A DNA stretch of 64,000 bases from Paramecium primaurelia. Taxonomy: Eukaryota > Ciliophora > Oligohymenophorea > Peniculida > Parameciidae. The stretch covers positions 235,194 to 299,193 of the forward strand of contig CAJJDM010000144.1 of assembly GCA_905182975.1 (NCBI GenBank), in the 5' to 3' direction. Below the pieces are notes generated by a model. It did no database searches. It saw only the letters and a list, made by a program, of their open reading frames with translations, and was not told where the DNA came from. Positions 21,994 through 35,260 of this stretch are shown here, piece by piece. The translations under genes were made by a program, and so were the position numbers. Position 1 is the first letter of the stretch. Each line of letters opens with the position of its first letter.

Positions 21994-24541
21994 TCATTAT
22001 TCAATATCTATTTATGATTTTTATCTTTCTACTATATGACATCCTGTATCTACTAGAAAACTATAATATTTAGTATTTGGATCATTTCCTTAGGATATAA
22101 AAGGAATGTTAATAATCTCTTCCAATCTTGTTGATCGAATTAATAGAATATTATAAAGTTTTGGATATTTTGTTAAACATTGTAATACTTGATCAACACA
22201 ATCTAATTATTATATAATTTATTACTCTTTTCTTCAATTTAATCTAAAATTTAATACAATCTTTTTTTTTAATCCTTATAATTTGATCTATTTAAATCAT
22301 GTTAATCTTGATATATATTTTGATTTTCATGCTCTAAACATAAATCAATAAAATTTTAACACAATTCTTCATTTAAAGAAATTAAATCAAATATTCTGTC
22401 TAATTTTAAATTAGTTTATAAATAGCATTAAAATAAAATATCATATAATTAATTTTCTATTAAAATATCTTAAAATTCTTATTCTGAAATTAAATTTGAG
22501 AAAACTTAAATGACTTAAAATTATAAATTAGATATTTTTCTTTCAAATTAAAACACAGTAGAAATGTCTGTTATTATAAACTTAAATAATGAAAAAAAAT
22601 CTATTTATGGCAATTATTTCAATTTAGGTAATGATCTAATGATTAATCTTAACCATTCTGGTTCATTAGTCCAAAACTTAGGAAATTATATGTTATTAAT
22701 TTCTTTTGCTTCATTAATACTAGTGTATATAATAATTAAAATGTTAAACAAATGATATTCCTTACCCTCTAATTTTAAAAGTTATTCTAGTATTGTTGTA
22801 AGATCATCTAATTTTGAATAAAATTATTATTCATATTAAGAGAATAATAGCCATTAATTTAAACAGTCTTATATTAATTATTATAAACTATTTTCATTTT
22901 TACTAATATATTCACCAACACTTAAACATATTTTAGACCTAATTAAGTTTAATATAATTTATTAATTTTTAACTACTGTTTTTGTGTATTATTTCCATTG
23001 TTCTAATTTTTTTTAGTTTTCTTTCAATTAAATTTAAACATCTGAGTATTTTGATATTGGAGTTTCCATAAAATCCCATACTATTTAATTAATCACTTAA
23101 CATATAAGTTATTCTTAAAATGCTTAAAATTCTAATTTTAAGAATGCTGAATTTGTATTTGAGTGAGTACAGAAATCTTTAAAGCCTTCTTTTAATAAAT
23201 TAAAAATAATATCATTCATACATCTTCCTTAAAAATGAGTAATTCTATAAAAAATGATAATTCTAATAATTTTACAATTGTTTAGGGCTTTATCGATAAT
23301 TCTCTTCAAGTATATATATTTTCCCATTAGAACAAACCTTCAATTAAGATAATCCATTATTTACTGAAATTCCAACACTTTAGAGATTTCCATTGAAAAG
23401 TTTATGTTCTTTAAGAAAATTATTTAAATTGTTATGATAATAATTAGTATCTAATACTGAATATAAGAGAACAAGATCTTTATCATTTTAAAAGAAAAAT
23501 GAATTAAGTTTATTTCCTTATAATTATAATTCGTTCAAATCAGCATATATTAGTTTATCTAGATTAGTAAAATCAGTTTTTGGATCTGTAATTTCCATCT
23601 CTTTAGTAATTAACTTAAGTTAACTAAGTCTATCAATTTAATCTTTATTTTCAATGATAGCTAAAAATATTAAATTAATTCCTTTAGAAGTTTTAAATAA
23701 ATGAAAATTATTAATAGTAACTTAACAATTCAAATTAGTTACATCGCAAACAAAATTTCTTTGTGATTAGGACTAGAAGATTTTATAGAAATATATACAA
23801 TTAAATTGTAAGGGTTTAAACTACATTAATATGATTTTATTTAATTTCCTGATGTTTTCTAAACTATAAGAAGTGTATCTTCAAAGACTGAAAACTTAAA
23901 AGTAGCTCCTGGGATATAAAAATCTAAATTATTTTAAAATAGTAAATTAGTGATAAAATTTCCTTTCTTTAATAGAGGTTGGTAATTGAATCTATTTTCT
24001 TTATTAGATAGATTTAATGTAACTAGATCGAAATGATCTGTAAGAATGTATAAATTTGAGTCTTATTCAAGTATTTGGACTTCTGAAAATTATAATTTCC
24101 TTTTGACTTTGTAATCATCATTCATATATATTTTACAGGTTTTTGATTATTCTAATACGTCATAGCCAATAATAATATCTTTTAATTAGAGAGGATAAAT
24201 TACTATTTCCAATTAAGATCATTTGTTTTTAATCAAATTATTCATTGGCAAATTAAAAAAAGTAAATTTATACTTTGCCACATTGTGTTTTACCAAACAA
24301 TTAAGTGAGATCAATTTCATTAGCCTAATATAATAAATTGAGAGATACATTTTATAATCCATCTTTATAAAGTGTTAAATCAGAGTCTTTTTGTATAGCA
24401 ATCCAATCAAAATTACAAAATTAAACAAAGCTATCCTGTTTAATTTATAATGTTTCTATTGATCTCTTAAATGGTATATCATCATTCTAAATTATGAAAA
24501 ATATGTACTTCTTCAAATTATTTGGTTATATTGAATTTCAT
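21994..24541 (-). CDS. Large protein, propeller-plus-solenoid type (unassigned)
   Basis: 806 residues in six exons; five introns (22-31 nt) give an exact multiple of three. The N-terminal half has blade-like short strands with repeated hydrophobic/aspartate patterns (NFDWIAIQKDSDLTLYKDG, QDSNLYILTDHFDL). The C-terminal half is helical (EWLRLIIRSLPKLKQL, KLDRIFDLISLNEELC, TKYPKLYNILLIRSTRLEE). Beta-propeller plus alpha-solenoid architecture is typical of nucleoporins such as Nup133/Nup155 and of vacuolar tethering subunits; which of these, if any, applies cannot be told by eye. It faces the coiled-coil gene at 24667 divergently. Confidence 0.6.
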
Positions 24542-24666
24542 ATATTAATTTTATAACAAAATTTTTACTTCATTAATAAATGTTATTATCTAAATAAAAT
24601 TATGATGATTTTTAATAATACAACATTCACAAAACAATCAAATAAGAACAATTCTAAATAAAATAA

Positions 24667-25798
24667 ATGAAATAAGAAGTAATGAAGATTTCACTTGAAG
24701 AACAAAGATAAATATAAGAGGAAATGAAAAGAAGAAATTAAGAATTAAGATAAAAAGAAGATAATGATGAAATTTAGAAAATTTAAACATTAAATAAAGA
24801 ATTAGCAGATCAATAAAAATAAAAGAAGATTTAAACAAAAGAGTCTTTATCTAAAAAATATTCAGAAATTATTGATTAAAGAAACTTAATTGTAAATTAA
24901 AAAGTAAAAAAATATAATTATTTTTATTAGAGAAATGAAGATTTAAACATTGAAAATCAAATTATTGATAGTGCTTAAAAAGCTCTTTAAGAGGAAAGAT
25001 AGAATTAACTCTAAAAAAAATAAATGCAAAAGTAAATTTATGATGAATAAATGAAACTTATAGAAGAAAAAAAGTAGAAAGAGAGATTAAATAGAGATTA
25101 AGAGAGAATATTATTTTAAGAATATGCAATCAAAGATTAACAAAGAATTATTTAATAAGAGGAAGATTATAAAAAAGTATTCATCTACATTATCATTAGT
25201 ATTATTAAAGATTAGCTGAAAGAAATGAACATTTATAGGATATTTATAGAAAAAATGTAGATGATCCTAAATCCTCTTTAGATTTTATTATAAATAGACA
25301 AGTTAAAGAAAAGATAGAAAGAGAATAAGAGGAAATAATTACTAAAAGATAGAATGATAAAAATCTTAAAGATTAATATTTAAATACATTATCTTAATAA
25401 GTAAAAGAGAAAGAATAGAGAAGAAAAGATCAAGATGTTTTAGCAAATTAAAATAAATAAGAAATAAGAAAAGCAGCTGAAATATATAATGATGAACAAT
25501 AATAGGAAAAGAGAAAAAAAAGAGATTATCAATCTCAATATTACGATTAATTAACTAATCTGGTAAAGATATATTATATTTAAAGGGAAATGGATAAAAT
25601 CAATAGGATAAAATGGTTGAAAATTTAAATTTCTAATAGTCTTAGGTTTATAATCCATTAACTAATCCAAATCCAAATTAAATTTAGAATCCTTACATAT
25701 TAAGATAACTTGGAATCAATAAATAAAATAATATTTAATCACCTCAGTAAAGTTAATCTAAACTGGCTTAATTAGGATAAAGCAGCCTCTTCAAATGA
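24667..25798 (+). CDS. Coiled-coil protein, cilia-associated type
   Basis: 361 residues, introns 25177-25199 and 25563-25585. Almost the whole protein is a charged Gln/Lys/Glu helix (EEQRQIQEEMKRRNQELRQK and onward), interrupted by KNVDDPKSSLDFIINRQVKE, and ends with an Asn/Pro/Gln-rich tail. It resembles trichohyalin-like axonemal proteins, but that is only a compositional likeness. No membrane segment, no enzyme motif. The start at 24667 is the first ATG in the frame. Confidence 0.65.
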
Positions 25799-26031
25799 GA
25801 TATATGTTTAGGCGTTATTTTAAAGTTCATTTATTAATAATATTAAAATTCATGCTTTGCTCTTATAAATATTGTGGTTTATCCAATAAAGCCTAATCCG
25901 ATGGTGTTATTTAATGTCTTTTATGTTACTAAATTAAATATTGTTCATAAAGATGTAAGGATCTTGATTGGTATTAAAATGTTGTTAATTTTAGGACTAT
26001 ATCACATAAATTAAATTGTAAAGGAAAATAA

Positions 26032-27394
26032 ATGAAATAAACAGATATAAATGATACTTAATCTACACTTAAATCTATTGGCAAAAATATTGATGATTTC
26101 GAAATTATAGTTAAAGATGGGAAATCTGAATTAGGAAGAGGTAGTTATGGTTAAGTCAAATTAGTAAAAGATAGATAAAATGGTTAATTATATGCTATGA
26201 AAATTGTAATTAGATGTAATATAAAAATAGTTAAATAAAAAAAGAATATTTGAGTATTGGTCAATAGAAAATCTAAAAAGAGAAATTAAAATTTAAAGAA
26301 GATTAGTTCATCCTCACATTGTTAGATTATATCATTATTTTGAAGATAAAGAGAATGTCTATTTGATTTTAGAATTAGCAGAAAATGGGAGTTTATTTTT
26401 ATATATAAGAAAAAGAAAAAGGTTACCAGAAAAAGAAGCCTTTGTTTATTTTTTTTAAACTTGTTTAGGAATTGAATATTTACATAAGAAGAATATATTA
26501 CATAGAGATTTAAAACCAGAAAATTTATTATTGGATAAATAAGGAAATATAAAAGTATGTGATTTTGGTTGGTCAGCTGAAACCAATTAATAGTCAAAAA
26601 GAACAACTTTTTGTGGTACTGTAGATTATATGGCTCCAGAAATGTTACTTAATAAACCTTATGATTTTAAATTAGATATTTGGTGTTTAGGAATATTATT
26701 ATATGAATTAATTCATGGATATGCACCATTTAAAGGAAAAACTAATCAAGAAATATGTCAAAATATAATAAATTTATAAAAAATAGAGTTTAATCAAAAT
26801 TGTTCTTTTGAACTTAAAGATCTTATTTGCAATATTCTTAAATTTAATCCAGAAGACAGACTTTCTTTATTTCAAATATTTGAACATCCATTTATGAAGA
26901 AAAACTATGAAATTTATGGAATTGATTTAAATTAATATTTAAATAAAGAAGAAAAAATTGATAATAGATCTTTATCTCCAGTTTAGGAATAATTAAAAAT
27001 AAAGTAATATTTAAATATTTATTTTTTAAAATAGAAATTTTACATTGCCTTAACACAAATCATCTCATGAATTAAATCATCCTCGAATATAGCAAACACT
27101 TTCGATTACATAAAATAATTCTGTAGTTTAAAATTATAAAGTTCTAAATTAACCAACTACTGGAACATCTACATCTATTTCAACTGTATTAAAATCATTT
27201 AATTTTAGTATTCTCAAGAGGATGAAATAAAGTCTAGAGTTAGTAGGGTTTCTTAAAGACAATAATTAGCATTATAATAAAGAGAAATTGGTTCAATAAG
27301 ACAAAATAATAGTGATCTTGGATTTATGGATAGAGTATTTTAAGCTTTAGGATGTTTAAATAGAGATAAGTAGTAATAAAATTAATAATTTTGA
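26032..27394 (+). CDS. Aurora-like Ser/Thr protein kinase
   Basis: 427 residues, introns 26206-26230, 27004-27034 and 27186-27208. Glycine loop LGRGSYGQV, HRDLKPENLLLD, and the Aurora-type activation segment DFGWSAE...RTTFCGTVDYMAPEML, whose Trp after DFG and RTTxCGT are hallmarks of Aurora kinases. The kinase domain covers about residues 23-282. Aurora kinases act in mitosis and, in ciliated cells, in cilium disassembly. Unlike typical Auroras it has a 140-residue Gln/Ser-rich C-terminal tail (SRVSQRQQLALQQREIG) of unknown role. A related non-Aurora AGC/CAMK kinase cannot be excluded. Confidence 0.8.
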
Positions 27395-27486
27395 ATTATA
27401 AATATTACTTTAGATTTAATATATGTTTCATTCAATTAATGGGAATAAATATTTATAGTATTTATTTTTAATATAATAATGGATTA

Positions 27487-28581
27487 TCACCAATTAATAA
27501 ATGGATCATCAGTTGGTTTTACAGGTTTAGGTAATTCTGTACTATCAGGATATGTGGAATAGTTTGAAGTATCACCCTTATTTCTTTAAAGTATATATAA
27601 TATATATACTTTACAACAGGCTTATATTTTGGCTGTAATTTTTTTTAAATTAAAAATTCCCAATCTAAACTTTAAAACCATCTGTGAGTTTTTATGTCAT
27701 TAGCTCCTCCTTTTAAATTTCCATATCTTTTAGTCAAATCTGCTACTAATAAATGTTTGACTAGACTTTTTGCTTCCCTATTTATATATATATATATATA
27801 TGTACTTGTCGAAATTTCTTGGAAACTTCACTTTACCTTTTAATATTTTCTAATATATTGCCATAGGATCTTCATCATTAAATGGATCTATTCCAGCTAA
27901 CATTTCATATATTAATATTCCCAAACACCACCAATCAACTGGTTTTCCATGTCCTTATATTAATGAATTTTATTTTTACCTTTATTGAGTAGAATTTCTG
28001 GTGCTAAATATTCTGGTGTTCCACAAAGAGTGTATGTTCTAGAATCAATAAATTTAGCAAATCCAAAATCAGTTAATTTGAGATAACCATCTGATCCAAT
28101 GAGAAGATTTTCAGGTTTAAGATCTCTATAAACAATATTTTTTGTATGGAGATATTCAAACATCAAAACAACTTGAGATGCATAAAATCTAATTTATTTA
28201 TATAATTACTGAGCTTCTTCATTTTCCAGTTTACCCTTATTTCTAAGATATGTAAATAATTCTCCTCCTTAAACATATTCTAAAAGAAAATAGAGATATC
28301 TTTCATCTTAAGTAAATCCAAGCATTTTTATCTAATTTATAATGAAATCATACTAAAAATGGATGGCTAATATTAGAAAGAATAGTATTCTCTGATATGA
28401 TGTGATCTACTTACTTAAGTCTTAATATTTCTGCTTTTTTTAGCATTTTTAGAGCTACATATTCACCATTTTATTTATGTTTTGCTAATCTCACTCTTCC
28501 AAAAGAACCTGTTCCCAAAGTTTAAAGGATTTCATAATCAGTTAATTTTACTTTTGGTGCTTTAAAGGTACCTTAATCCAT
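27487..28581 (-). CDS. PKA-C: cAMP-dependent protein kinase catalytic subunit
   Basis: 330 residues, introns 28332-28353, 27954-27979, 27778-27805 and 27584-27609. Glycine loop LGTGSFGRVRLAKH, YRDLKPENLL, DFGFAK, the activation-loop Thr in TYTLCGTPEYLAPEI, and the peptide-positioning block KPVDWWCLGILIYEM. The C-terminal tail ends DDPFINW, the shortened form of the PKA-C FxxF/FTEF end. PKA is regulated by cAMP through an R subunit and in Paramecium controls ciliary beating. There is no N-terminal myristoylation glycine (it starts MDQGTFKAPK). It converges with the Aurora-like gene, 92 bp apart. Confidence 0.93.
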
Positions 28582-28725
28582 TATATAATTTAACTATAAT
28601 TTATATTAATATATATCTAAATAATGGAAAAATAATTTAGGATCTGAATTTAAAATATATATAACAATTAAAAATAATAAGTATATATAGAAGTTTGTTT
28701 TCATAAATTTAGGTTATAATAATCT

Positions 28726-30539
28726 TCAGAAATTAAATTTGTTTTATATTGTAGCATTTGATATCTAAGATATATTATTTTGATTTTATTAATATGTAAC
28801 ACTTTAATTTCTAAAGCTTCTCTAAAAATATTAATATAAATTAATACATCCTCTTATAATGGTATAGGAGAAGTATATTTTGTAAAAGTTTGACTTTTTA
28901 ATGTTGAAAAACCTGGCATTTAAGCAGGTGCTTAAACTTTAGTTTCATTCAAACATTTATTTAAATACTATATCATTTGATTATTGGATTCAAGTAATTT
29001 TTAACTTTCTGCCAATTTATTTTTCAAATCTAAATTAGTATTTTCTTAATCTTTATATTTCAATTCTAAACTATCTTTCTCTCTTCTCACTATAATAAAT
29101 ATATATATATTAATACATTCATTAATTTATTTGTTGCTTTAATCATTTGCATCTTATAATTATTATACAGTTTATTCTTATTAAAGAACAACAGTATTCT
29201 TTAATTTATTCTTTTCTTTTTATTTACTTAATTCATTCTCTAATTTTTCAATAATTTAATTTCCTTTATTGACTTCATCACTCATAACAGCTATTCTTTA
29301 TTCTAATTTTTCAATTTATTTTTTTTAATTATTTACTTATTCCTCTAAAATAACCTAATTAATTAATATAAATAAATTACATTTTATTTTTTTTCATTGT
29401 CTACTAATTATTATTTATTGTTTAAGAAATCTTCCTTATCATGTAATTATTTTTCTAATCCTTCCTTTTATATTCTTAACTCTATTATTTATCTTTCTTA
29501 AGTAAATTTAAGTGTATCCAATTCTTTATTTAATATTCTAAATTCTTAATTTTCCTTCTATAATTATTAAGATTCTTATAAAATTATTTAAAATCTATTT
29601 TTTAACTCTTTTTCTGATTAAGTAAGTTGAATTTTTTATTCTGATAATTCTTAATTTATTTATTGCAATTAAGTGTATTTATTTTATAATTCTTAAACAA
29701 TTATTTCATATTTTTCAATTATAAATTGTTTTTCATTTTCACTTTCTCTTTTAAAATTAGTTTCCTTAATTAAAGCTTATTCTCTAAAATCATTTAATTT
29801 CTTTTATTCATCTAATTACATTTATTGTAAAACAGCATTATTTTCTTCTGTAAATTTTCTTACTTCAGATTTCAAATTCTCTAATTCCTATTATTTCTCT
29901 TCTAATTATTCTGTCAATTTTTTAGTTTTCTTTTAGAATTCTTCATTCTCTTATTTTTCTATTGCCAATTTATTTGCTAAAAAGTATTTAAGTATATCAT
30001 CTGTTGCACTTCTTAATCTCAAAGATAAATGAGTTAATTTCTTAAATTCATTATTTTCAATTACTGCTAATGTTGATTCACCATTCTTTGTTTCCAAACA
30101 AACATAGAAACTACAATATTCTCTTTAATATATACTTCACTTTTTCATCTCTCTAACTATTTATGCATAATTATAATAAATCTGCTAATTTCATTGGAAA
30201 TGTAGCAAAATCTACATGTAAACTTTATTCATTTTTTAATGCCAAAAATTCACTTTCATTTAAATCCAATATTTATAGAAATGAAAAGTTAGTATCATCT
30301 GTCAATTCAATTCTTAATGTTTATCCATGTGCTTATTAACTTGATTGCATAATCATTTTCAAAGTTAATTATGTATTCCAATCATCAGTCAATTATTTAA
30401 CTTTAACTGGTATTTATAATGTAAATAACTCTTTTGATACCATTGTAACAGGAGCATTAACAAAGCTAACATTCACTGATTAAGGTTTATTGCTCACTTG
30501 CTCATATTTTAATTTTTATGAAGACTAAAAATCATTCAT
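28726..30539 (-). CDS. SAS6: SAS-6 centriole/basal-body assembly protein
   Basis: 569 residues in five exons; introns 30111-30135, 29355-29380, 29090-29116 and 28822-28847. The N-terminal head has the SAS-6 features: FYVCLETKNGESTLAVIE, then NNEFKKLTHLSLRLRSATDD with the motif that contacts neighbouring heads, followed by a coiled coil of about 310 residues and a Ser/Gln-rich tail. SAS-6 rings form the hub of the nine-fold cartwheel, so the gene fits an organism with thousands of basal bodies. The last intron is chosen because it gives a natural end; without it the frame also runs open to another stop. Confidence 0.85.
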
Positions 30540-30670
30540 ATTGTTTATAGATTTAACTGGAGTCTATTAAATTCCAAATTCAATTCTTTTGAAATTGCCT
30601 CTATAGTCTTACATATTATTTTTTATTTTAAATTTTAACTGTAAATTAATAGGAAAAATTTCATATAAAT

Positions 30671-31063
30671 TCAATAGCCGAATGCATTAATAGTTGATTT
30701 AGGAAAGTAGTGAGATCTACTTTTGTGTTCAGTTTTTATTAATTTTGAGAGTAATTCATTCTACTTTTAATAAGGTCTGGAATAAGTAGTAGTTCTATAA
30801 CTTGATGTTGGACTTCTTTATGTACTGAGTAATTCTGTCATGCATGTTTTTAATTTCATTGTATCTCCTCTAGGTTTTATTGAATTTCTAAAGGGCAATG
30901 AATTTAATTATATTTTTCTAGACTAAGAATCATTCATGAAATGAAACAATTTTAATTTTTATTCTTGTATATATTTCTCCTTAATTAAAGTTGTCGAATT
31001 CTTCTTTTTAAATGAAATAATCTTTGTTTCCCTAGGAGTTTTACATGATGGAGGTCTTTCCAT
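30671..31063 (-). CDS. Small basic protein, unknown
   Basis: 130 residues, no introns. Lys/Arg/Ser/Thr-rich, with TQRSPTSSYRTTTYSRPYQ and many potential phosphosites, and no membrane segment. Probably disordered. No family recognised. It lies 131 bp upstream of SAS-6 and 20 bp downstream of the next unknown gene, all on the minus strand. Confidence 0.6.
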
Positions 31064-31083
31064 ATTATCATATTCTTAATATA

Positions 31084-31651
31084 TCATTTATAAACTTTAC
31101 CAATTAAGCTCATCTATTTCGAGAGTTTACGAGCAAGACTTGGACGCTTTGTGCTTTTCCTTTGATTTTTTTTTAATATTTCAGCAAAGCTTGAGAGAGC
31201 GAATTCTTTTCCATTAATTTTCTTATGCATTTCAATAGAAGTAGGAAAATTTATCATCTATTTTTATTAATTTACTCCAAATAAAGATCCATAACAAGAT
31301 TTCCTTCTAGTAATGATTTCTCTATTGTTAGATCTAATCTTTTCTACAGCATTTTTGAATGGAAGTAAAATCGAAATTTTTTTTGATGGTAATGTCCTTT
31401 CTGTGAGATTAATTGTAAATGTATCAGTTAATAACTCTCTCAAAGAAGGAGGAGTAGATTTTGATCTTTTTAACCCACATTAATTTGAGAAGATCAAAAA
31501 ATTATAATTTGGTTTTGTCTCTTTTTTTAAAGAAGGTTCATTACAGATTAGAGCTGTTATTGGTATTCTTTTCCCAGTAAATTCAAAAGGAGGATAATCA
31601 ACTGAATTCTTAATATGAATATTAATTACCTATTGAACTTATTTTTTTCAT
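31084..31651 (-). CDS. Basic protein, unknown
   Basis: 179 residues with one 28-nt intron (31602-31629) that links MKKISSI to VDYPPFEFTGKRIPITAL. Rich in Lys, Arg and Ser, e.g. KRSKSTPPSLRELL and KNQRKSTKRPSLARKLSKQ, with scattered hydrophobic blocks. A stretch near the C terminus (KRPSLARKLSKQMSL) looks like a basic amphipathic or nuclear-targeting segment. No recognised domain. Its neighbour at 30671 has a similar composition but no obvious sequence identity. Confidence 0.6.
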
Positions 31652-32328
31652 TAACTTATAATTTTATATATTTTACAAATCTAACTTAAGAATTAATTAT
31701 TATCTATTTAACTTTAATAAATTAGAGAATATGAAAAATAATTGGATTTCTTAGGATTCTCTTTTTAATAAATTTATATATCTCATATAATATTCGAATC
31801 TATCTATTTTTATATTAAAATTATAAAATCCATCTTTCAAAATTATCATTATTAATTATTGAATTCTGAAAATCATGAATTTTATTTTAAATATTCATAA
31901 ACCTTATTAGATTTATTTAAGTTTATTATCGATTAGATGCATTAAAATCATTTAATAAAATTAATAAATTATATTGTTTTTTAATATAAATTTTAGAATA
32001 AACATTACTAAATTAGAGAAAATTAATTATTAAATCAGAATCAATTAAATTATGAATTTAAACAAAATAATATCATCTTATTATATATATATCAGAGTGA
32101 AATCTCAATTAAAAAATGTATATCATAGAAATAAATTATATCTTTTTGTGAACTTTATAATGTCATTTTAAGTGTAATAAAAATTTAATATTTCAACAAA
32201 CACAATATTATTGATCATTTAAAACTTCAATGAGAAAAGAATTAGAAATTATACTGGTAGATAAGTTATATTATTTAAATGACATTTATAATCATTAAAG
32301 TTTCTAGTCAACACACTTTTTAGTAAAA
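31652..32328. other. Long intergenic region
   Basis: About 677 bp between two minus-strand genes; AT-rich, no gene or repeat recognised. Confidence 0.5.
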
Positions 32329-32773
32329 TCAATCATCATATTCAAAACTGTTTTTTCTATAGTAATTTGTTTGATTTTCTTATAAAAAGAATTCATTTGT
32401 ATCAATTAAATGAGTTATTTTTTATGATTACTTTTTGCTCTCTTTAACAATTCTTCGAATCACTCCTATTTTGCAATTCTTAAAATTCTAAAGATCAACT
32501 AAAAAAATATTATAAAGTCATACCTAAAGTCTCTGCTCTCTTCAATTAATAATAATAATCCTCTAAAGTTTTTCTAGGCACTCCTACAATCTCAGCTGCT
32601 TTATCTAAAGTAAGTTTTAATTATCTCCCATTTTCAATATAAGTTTTTTGGTATAAGCTCCTACTATATATATATTTATCATACCTCCATTATTCAACTA
32701 AAAGTATAGCTTCATAAACATATCTTTCTTTAATTCGTTTTACTTTATTTTCGATTTGGATTTCATTATCCAT
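32329..32773 (-). CDS. Small helix-turn-helix protein, distant paralogue
   Basis: 139 residues with one 25-nt intron (32499-32523). Contains LTLDKAAEIVGVPRKTLEDY followed by YYQLKRA, a helix-turn-helix pattern like that of the two genes at 11003 and 11933 (KSIKQVADDLKLNYSSAKSL). The N terminus is acidic/basic mixed and the C terminus basic (VIRRIVKESKKQSQK). A further 21-nt intron in the TGGAGGTATGATAAA region is possible; it is a multiple of three, so frame does not decide. A DNA-binding role is inferred from the HTH only. Confidence 0.6.
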
Positions 32774-32955
32774 TAAATATTGAAATATATTGATAACAAA
32801 GAAGTTTAAATAAAATGTATTTAACTTATAAATTCTGTTCAAAAATAAAGTTATCTATTTACAAATGATGAAAAATTAAATTAATTATAAAATAAAATTG
32901 GAGGCAGATAATTTAATCAGAAAAAATTAAATAAATTACTTAAATAAGAATATTA

Positions 32956-34944
32956 TCATTTTTTGTGAACACTTAATTTTCTATTAGAATTTTCATTTTC
33001 AATAGGTTTAGGTTGAAGCATTGTTAATAGTAATTTTGTATGTTGCTCAATGTTAGGGTCTTCTAATTTAGCAAATTTCTTTAACAATCTATAAATTAGA
33101 TAAGATGATTACTTAACACTTTTAAATTTTGCTTAGTCTTATTTTTATCTTGATTCATGTTATGAAACACTCTAAATATGAATACAATATTTTACTTTAT
33201 AGTTCAATAAATTATCACTCAATTCTTGTAGTTATGAATAAATTCTTTATCGTTCTTATATTTCCTATTTATTTATTTCCATAGATGTTTTTTAAATAAC
33301 TTCCTGTATTTAATTTAAATCAATACATTTTAATATTATTTAAGTTAATTTTTTTCTTCAATAAATTTAGATTTCATATATAGAGTCATCATTTTATAAT
33401 CATTTTATCTTTTTTATCTCTCATAATTATCTAATTTATCTTATTCTTTTAATCTTCTTAATTCTTATTTTAATAATATTTTATGTTCTAATTCTTATCT
33501 TCTAAGTTTATTTTATTCTTCTATTTTAATAAATTTATCATTTAATTATTTTAATTTTTTGCTATTATTATTATAATAATATATAATTACTCATGATCTT
33601 TAAATAAATCATTTTGATTTTATTTAATTTTCTTTTATTTTTCTTTTTAAGATTATTTTTTTTCTAAATCTTACATTAATTAAGATTAAAGTTATCCTCT
33701 AAATTCTTATTCTTTATTAATCATTTTACTAATCATGGCACTTAAATGTTCTTGAGATTAAATAACATTAATTTCTTTTTATTATTAAATTAATTATTAT
33801 TCTCGATAATATTATTCTTTAATTCTTTCAACTTTAATTTATGCTTATTATTTAGATAATTTTTCGCTTTAATTCAATTTCATTTATAATTTTTCAAGAT
33901 CCTTTTATAATTCAATATCTTCTAATTTATTGAGTTCCTCCTTTCTTTAAATTACCATCTCTCTTCTTTATTTTACTTTAGAATCATCAATTCTAGTTCT
34001 ATACATTGTTTTTTACAATGATGTATCTCCTCTTAATTTAATTATGATATATTACTTATCTATTTTAGTTTCACTATCTCTTTTAAATGATTTAGGATCT
34101 GTAATTTATGGAATCTTTTGTAAAGGAGTTTTTCTTCCACTACTTGATGCTTTCATCTTTTATTTAAATGCATATTATCTTTTCAATATTTAATCTAAAA
34201 TTTATGAATCTTTTTATTTCCATTTCTCTATCAATTATAATCTTTTTGCATCCTCTTTCAATTTTAATTGTGCTTCTCTCTATATATATATTAATATATT
34301 TAATTACAATCTTTTATTTTTTATGTTTATTATATCTATCAATCTCTTTTTCTATTCCACCTTCTAATTAATTGAGATCATAAACATCTCCTACAAATTG
34401 ATCTTTAGTTGGAGATTCACTCTTTTAATGTAAAAAGGATACAGTTCTATTATATATTGAATCTATTTATCTTCGAACCCTAATTTTTATATAAAATTAT
34501 TATTACTCCCATTAATCTAATGATTATTATAACTTAATTGTTTTTGATCTATCTAATGATTCTATTGAGGCATTATTATTTAATTATTTTTATCTTTATC
34601 TTTAAATTATTTCTTTTCTTCTTTAAGTTATTTCAGTGAACAGTTCTATAATAAATATTATTCATCTTATATACAATGAGCTCTGTTTAAATAATGTTAA
34701 TATCTGAGTTGAATTATTTCTTCATCTAAATCATTTTATTTGAAATCAGATTCTTCTCTTGTATACATCAACTAACTTACTTTAATTCTAAAACTATTGG
34801 ATCAATTCCCAATTCTTAACAAGCTTACAATGTTCTTGGAGAATTAGACTTTATGTTGAATTTTTAGAACCCTTATATATTTAAATGTCTGGGAAGATAA
34901 CTGGTATTACTAATTGTATTCTCTCGACTTAGTTTTGGAATCAT
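32956..34944 (-). CDS. Large coiled-coil protein, ciliate family
   Basis: 610 residues in seven exons; introns of 23-29 nt sum to an exact frame. The N terminus (ENTISNTSYLPRHLNIQG, then QELGIDPIVLELK and EEIIQLRYQHYLNRA) is non-helical; the rest is long coiled coil with the inset SSSGRKTPLQKIPQITDPK. The C terminus ends in a compact helical block (SSYLIYRLLKKFAKLEDPN). No enzyme motif. Such proteins are common in ciliate cortex and cilia, but no function can be stated. Confidence 0.7.
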
Positions 34945-35260
34945 TAAATAAGAAATAATAAAAAATTAAAATTATTAATAATAATTCCTAAATTAATATA
35001 AATATCTTTTATTGCAATCAATATTAGTTATTGTTTTATAATATGTTAAATCAAAGAACAAATTGATTCTTTTTAAAATACAAGATAAATATATATAAAT
35101 CAAATATAAAAAATATAGAATTATATATATTTATCTTAATAATTTCTTAACATTTACTAGATATCAAATTTATAATATTGTATTAGAATTTATAATTATA
35201 ATAGTTGTATGTTTAAAGTGTTTAAATGAATTTTTGTTTTATTTAATATAATTTAATTAA
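34945..35260. other. Divergent intergenic region
   Basis: About 316 bp between divergent coiled-coil genes; presumably holds both promoters. No recognisable element. Confidence 0.5.

Noticed and set aside
22564..22755. Plus-strand frame with an ATG and a hydrophobic end
   Set aside because: Antisense of an internal exon of the 806-residue minus-strand gene, whose frame runs through without interruption.
27781..27801. TA dinucleotide repeat as a possible regulatory or mobile-element mark
   Set aside because: It lies wholly inside a 28-nt intron of the PKA gene; such TA runs are common in the introns and spacers here.
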